NCBI GenBank assembly: GCA_035578905.1
Contig: JAQJVL010001199.1
Coordinates: 62,001-126,000 of the forward strand
Direction of reading: 5' to 3'
Source of the DNA: Stictocephala bisonia
Lineage: Eukaryota; Arthropoda; Insecta; Hemiptera; Membracidae
DNA length: 64,000 nucleotides
The number at the start of each line of letters is the position of its first letter. The stretch's first letter is position 1. Below the pieces are notes generated by a model. That model saw nothing but the letters and a program-made list of their open reading frames with translations. It ran no database searches and was not told the DNA's origin. Of this stretch, positions 50,101 through 56,100 are shown piece after piece. The position numbers were made by a program, and so were the translations under genes.

Positions 50101-53100
50101 CATTAATGTTTCAGTGGCTCCCGTTAGTGTGTCTTTAATGGCACCACTTCCCTTGCTAACATTGCGGTTTTGTCAATATAAACTGCTTTCCCAGTCACAG
50201 AGATATACTAGTTTGCTCTGAGGTATGTCTGGTGGTATCAGAGCTGTAAATTGTTGCTTCCCTTGGTAATAACAAATTTACAAAAGAAATCTAAAAATAT
50301 TATCTTGCATGGAACTATGGGTATAAAAAAACTCCAACAGTTGTTTTTATTTTCTTTATTATTGTCTGTTTTTGTTCCTTTTAAGATATCTATCAATGAT
50401 TAGTACAATTAGTATTGTTATGATAACTAATGATAATTAATTTCAGGTATCAAATTCTTTAATAGACAAATTATGGTAAAACTCAATTGCATATTTTGAT
50501 TATTTGTTTATGTCGAAAATTCTATCTACAATACAATTTAAATTATTTTATTTGGCAGAGGTCAATTAATTAGAGATCGTTTTAAAATTTATAAGTCTAG
50601 AAGCATATAGTTCTTAGGTTAACATGAGTATGTGACTCTATAGTTTGTCAGACTATGCTAACCTCAAAGATATTCCAATAGGGTTAGCTTTAATAGTCAT
50701 AATTAGATCATATTAGTCGGCACTGATGGTGCAGTGCTGTAACTCAGATACTTGGGGACAAAGTGTTTGGGAGATTGTAGGCGATAGGTTCCATGCTCGG
50801 TTCTCTTAATACCGACACGGCGTCCGCTCAATGGTTGTCATCAATATAGACACTACTAGAGAAGTCTGGAGTGTCCGTGTTGAATGGTAGTCAAGGTTCG
50901 GGTATTGTGTAGAGAAGAGAACTAAGTGTTAAACTTGTCAGTTAGCTGAAAATCAGACCAACACTACGTGGTTCGGATTCCACGTAAAGCTGTAGGTCCC
51001 ATAGTTGCCCTGGCTATTGGGCTATTAATAAATAGTCCTTTCTGAGCTAAGTCGAACTCAGATAGTAACAATGACTACACTCGTTTATCTACACTCATCA
51101 CTCTCATTCATGCCTCATATTCGCCCATATCTCTACGATCGGCGTCTTAGAGATGAATAATGAATAATGAAAAGATCTATGGCAAAAATAAGTTTCTAAG
51201 TCATAAACTTAGTGGATCAATGAATACTTTAACTACAACTAGGTGCGAAATGTGAGTCATCTCGTAATTATTTCAACCCATGAGACGTAGTGAACAGTAG
51301 TAAGAAATGTCCTGAATGCTGCACCTACTTATTGCTAAACTAATACTGATAAATGGCAATAAAATCTGGGTTTACAGTAATTGCCTTGACTCACTGACCT
51401 TTGAACCAAATACAAAAGTTACTCTCCAATCATCAGGCTTATTTTTGCATTTACTTAATTAAAAGAAACATAGTAAAGCTCACATTCTAGTAATATCTAA
51501 TATAAATCTTAAACAAATAATTTATAAACATGAGCTTTTAAATTTGTTGAGTCCCGTCATCTCGATGTTTGCGGTCAGTACCGATGACGCACCAGGTGCT
51601 TCATTTACATAACATTATTTGCCACCAATTATTCCCGCCATTACTCTACTTTCAGTTTAGAGCTCTGGTGAGTCAGTTGTCTGTTAGTGTTGGATTAGTG
51701 AAGTGGTGTTGGGATTTACTTATTGATAAACAACTCGATTTTATAGTAAATTTTTTATTATCATAGTGCTGTTGTTCATTTTACTAAAATTGCCCCTAGT
51801 GAGCAGGTCAACCTGGACTTTGTTTGGACAATTGTTTCATAAAGTCTCATAACACCTAAACACTATGTGACATAAAAAATAAGAAACGTTTTTAATCGTT
51901 CTTTTAATCAGCTATTTTACTCAAGATTTATCAATATTATTTGACAGTACCAATGACACATCTGGTGTGTCATTTTTATTGTTTTAAAATTATGGATTTT
52001 TTTGTATTAACATATGCATTTATTGCAAGTAAAGATATTCATCAGTGACCTGAACCTAAGTTCTAATCGAACTCATATAGTAACAATGACTAGACTCGTT
52101 CATCTACACTCACTCGCTCTTCATATTCGCCCATATATCTACTATCAGTGTCTTAGAAATGAATAAGAATTGGCTTATCTCTTAAATCCTCCCTTTGTTC
52201 TATGGAAGTAAAAATCTCTTGCTACTAAAAATGATTGTTTCCAGTTTTTTGTTTAAACAGTATGTGGATTCAAAGGATTCAATATGTGCATTTGTTTTTG
52301 TTTAGAATTTAAAAGGTGTATGAGTCTTTTGGGACAACTAATTTAGGTGTTGGTTATTGTAAGTAGACTTCATATGCAATATTTTAGTATTACTTTATCA
52401 AATACTAGCTTAGTATCTTAGCTTCCATATAAATAAAATATTTCAATCTGTATGAATATAGCAGTTGATAATGTCCAGTTGCAAAATTATCGTAATAACT
52501 TAAATAATTAATATTAGTCCTTTTACAAACAACGAGCAAGCTACTTGTTACCTGCTCAGGAAATTGTCTGAGTTACGGTAGCCTGCATAGAATTTTTCTA
52601 AAAAGATTAGTAGGCTATCTAGATACTAATTTTTCTTTTAATGAATAAAATAAGCATGCCAAACTATAATTTGGTTTTCAATTGTGATGCATATCATATG
52701 ATCTGTCTTTGAGTGTGATATGCTAACTGCTAAATTTAGCAATACAAAACTTTATATTTACTATTTTTATCAAACCAAACAGCTGTCATCTAGAACTGAC
52801 TTCCCGCCCTCCTTGCAATCAGTCATCTGTATCTGTTATTACTTCTGTAGTGGTATGTCAGTTTATCAAGCGCTATATTTATATTTATGTTCAAAATTGT
52901 TATTTTGTGTTATATTTTCTATATTTTGTTTTTTTCATTTGAATATATCCCTCTAATTTTCTTTTTAATATTATAATATTGTAATATTGTAAATGAGGAA
53001 ATAGGGGGTTTTCTATTTGTTTTTATTTACTTTTGGATCAGTTGATTATTGTATCTTAATCTTGTTTAATTTTTGCTACAAAATCATTTTATTGGTTAAT

Positions 53101-56100
53101 ACGACCAATTTCATTACTTTTAGTATATGTTTTTATCTGGTTTGATATTTTGTCAGTACTGTATAATATCGTGACTGAAAATATTTACTTTGCAGCCAAT
53201 CAAAGTGATTTTTTTTAAAATAAAACAAGGAATTGAACAATTTTGCATTTTAAAGTTGCAAATAAAAATTTATCTTTTTTTTTCAGTTATGGTAAACAAC
53301 AAAACCGTCTTGTAGTTTGTTGATTTTATAATTAATCAAACTCTGTATTAATATTTTGTTGTCCAAAATCAGCTATTGAGTTGCACTCCTTTTTTTGCCT
53401 GGAGCAAACTGTTCCAACTGCTCTTTTGTAGTTACACCACAAGGCTGATAGCATCTTCAGTACTTCACAGTAAAAATTGACCCAAATGCAGATAGCGCAT
53501 GCACAACATATTCCTGTCTTCATCACGTGCAGTCACCTGATAATGGAAGTCCTGCATTCTCAATTCTCTTTCTACATGCAATAGAGTTTTGAGTTAGATC
53601 TGCTATTGTGCTGTTGAATCAATTTAGTGTATTGATATTAATTTATTTTCCTAAATCTAATTTAAAAAAAGAAATATTTACATTATTCACTGTAATCAAC
53701 ATGTTAAATCAGTCTTTAAGCACTATAAATGTAAACAATAGGCCTATATATTTTAGAATAGAATAGAATAGAATAGAATTTTAGAATAAATTAAAGCTAC
53801 TGATTTAATTAAAATTATATACCAATGCAAACCAGTTTAATTTTACTTATTTACTAGATAAATACACATGTGGAGAAACAAGTTTTAAAGAACACCTATC
53901 CATAATGTTGCACAGTAATCACAACTTGTAATGGCAATGTTAATAATACAACACATGGCAGTTCATACACATTTATAGGTAATCTTACAGACTCCTTCTT
54001 AATTAAATTGAATCAAGATCCAATTAGCCAAAATAGCATAGAGGTAAGACCACTTTGGTTACCTGTGTTAAAGTCTCATTTTAACAACAATAAAAACCAC
54101 ATACACCACATACAACAAGACCTGTCCCCACACTTACACCTCACCTAATGAAGCTGAGACGCCTGTGCCCCTAGGTCCGCTTGGAGGGAGCATCATTTGC
54201 CTTGTCCCGGGATTCTAGCTTGGAGGCACATCCTGGAACACCCACAACAATAAATGTAGGACACAAAACATGAACATTTCACACATCAACATCCATCAGG
54301 CCCCCACTCTGACGCCTGTGTCCCTAGATCCGCTTGGAGGGAGTTTTTTTTTTTTTTTTTATCTTGTCCCACGCAACACTAGCTTGGAGGCTCGTCATGA
54401 GGAAATATCAAACAAATACATACTTTCAAACAACAGAATTGCTCAAAAACACAGGGACGATTACAACACCCCCTCCCCCCAATCACCTGGCACAGTCCAC
54501 CTAGGCATCGCTTGGAGGGGGCAACTCCCACCACTCATCATGGATCGGCTTACCGCAGGGTTCAGTTCATCTTTGACGGTCTTGGAGAGTTGATCTCATT
54601 AGTGTAGTGGTGCAAGGAATCCTTCCCCCCGCCTCAGTGGAATTGGAAGCTGGTTGGATAAGTTGAACATTTTGTTTATTTAACAACCTGCTCTATATGT
54701 TGTTGAATTTTTTCATATTTTGCATTTATATTATCTCATTGAATATTTTGTCTGTTTAATAACCTGCTCTGTGCTCTGTTGATTTTTTTCATATTTTGCA
54801 TTTATTTTTGTATCTCATTGAATATTTGGTCTATTTAATAACTTGCTCTGTGTTTTGTTGAACGATTTCTTTGTATTTTTATATTTTGCATTTATTTTGT
54901 ATTTCATAATGTGTATTATATTTTGTAAAATTATGTTATGTGTGATAGTTTTTTAAGAATGTTTGACTTTCAACAGTAATCTTAAGTATCTAAGCATGTA
55001 GTATTAAGTTTTTTCTAATTTAGTATGGGTTAAGGGAAAAAAAGTAGTTTTAGATGTAGGCTAAGTTAGTAAGTACACCTGAAGACGACAGGAGTTTGTT
55101 ATACGAGGTGCGGCTAGAAAAAAACCGGACTGATGCTGGAAAAAACATTTATTTACAATTTCATGTTATCTCCTTCAATGTACTCTCCTCCTTGGTCTCT
55201 ACACCGCTCCATACGAATTTTCCACTGTTCATAGCAATGCTGCAGATCATTTTCGGTAAGTCCATACATTACTTTCGTCGCTTTTTCTTTTACTGCTTCA
55301 ACAGTCTCAAATCTAGTTCCTTTCAAAGCTGACTTGACTTTAGGGAAAAGAAAAAAGTCACAGGGGGCCAAATCAGGTGAGTAGGGTGGATGATCTAAGA
55401 TGGGAATGTTGTGTTTTGCCAAAAACATCTTCACTGACAACGCACTGTGAGCTGGGGCATTGTCTTGGTGAAGGATCCATGACTTTTTTCTCCACAAATC
55501 GTTCCGTTTTCTCCGTACACACTCACGTAGGGTAGCCAGGACACTAATGTAGTAATGCTGATTCACTGTTTGTCCCTCTGGTACCCAATCAATGTGCACA
55601 ATCCCTTTGATGTCAAAAAAAAAAACAATCATCATTGCCTTGAATTTCGATTTTGACATTCGTGCTTTTTTTTGTCGTGGAGAACCAGGAGTTTTCCAAT
55701 GCATCGATTGGCGTTTAGTTTCGGGATCGTAAGTAAAAAACCACGATTCATCGCAAGTAATAACATTTTGTAAGAAGGTGGGATCACTTTCAATGTTTTC
55801 CAGGATGTCAGAACAAATCATTCTTCGGCGTTCCTTCTGTTCAATTGTGAGACACTTTGGAACCATTTTTGAACACACTTTGTTCATGTTGAAACTTTAA
55901 TGAAGAATCTGCCTAACACTTTCCTTGTCAACTCCTGTTAACTCAGACACTGCTCTGATTGCTAAACGGCGATCTTGTCGAATAAGTTTACCGATTTTTT
56001 CAATGTTTGCATCAGTTTTTGCTGACAAAGGTCTGCTAGTGCGAGTGTCATCACTGGTGTCTTCGCGGCCATCTTTAAATCGTTTAGACCACTCAAACAC

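Noticed and set aside
51569..51766. 65-residue plus-strand frame near a GC-richer patch
   Set aside because: No motif and no splice context; the notable feature there is the palindrome pair.
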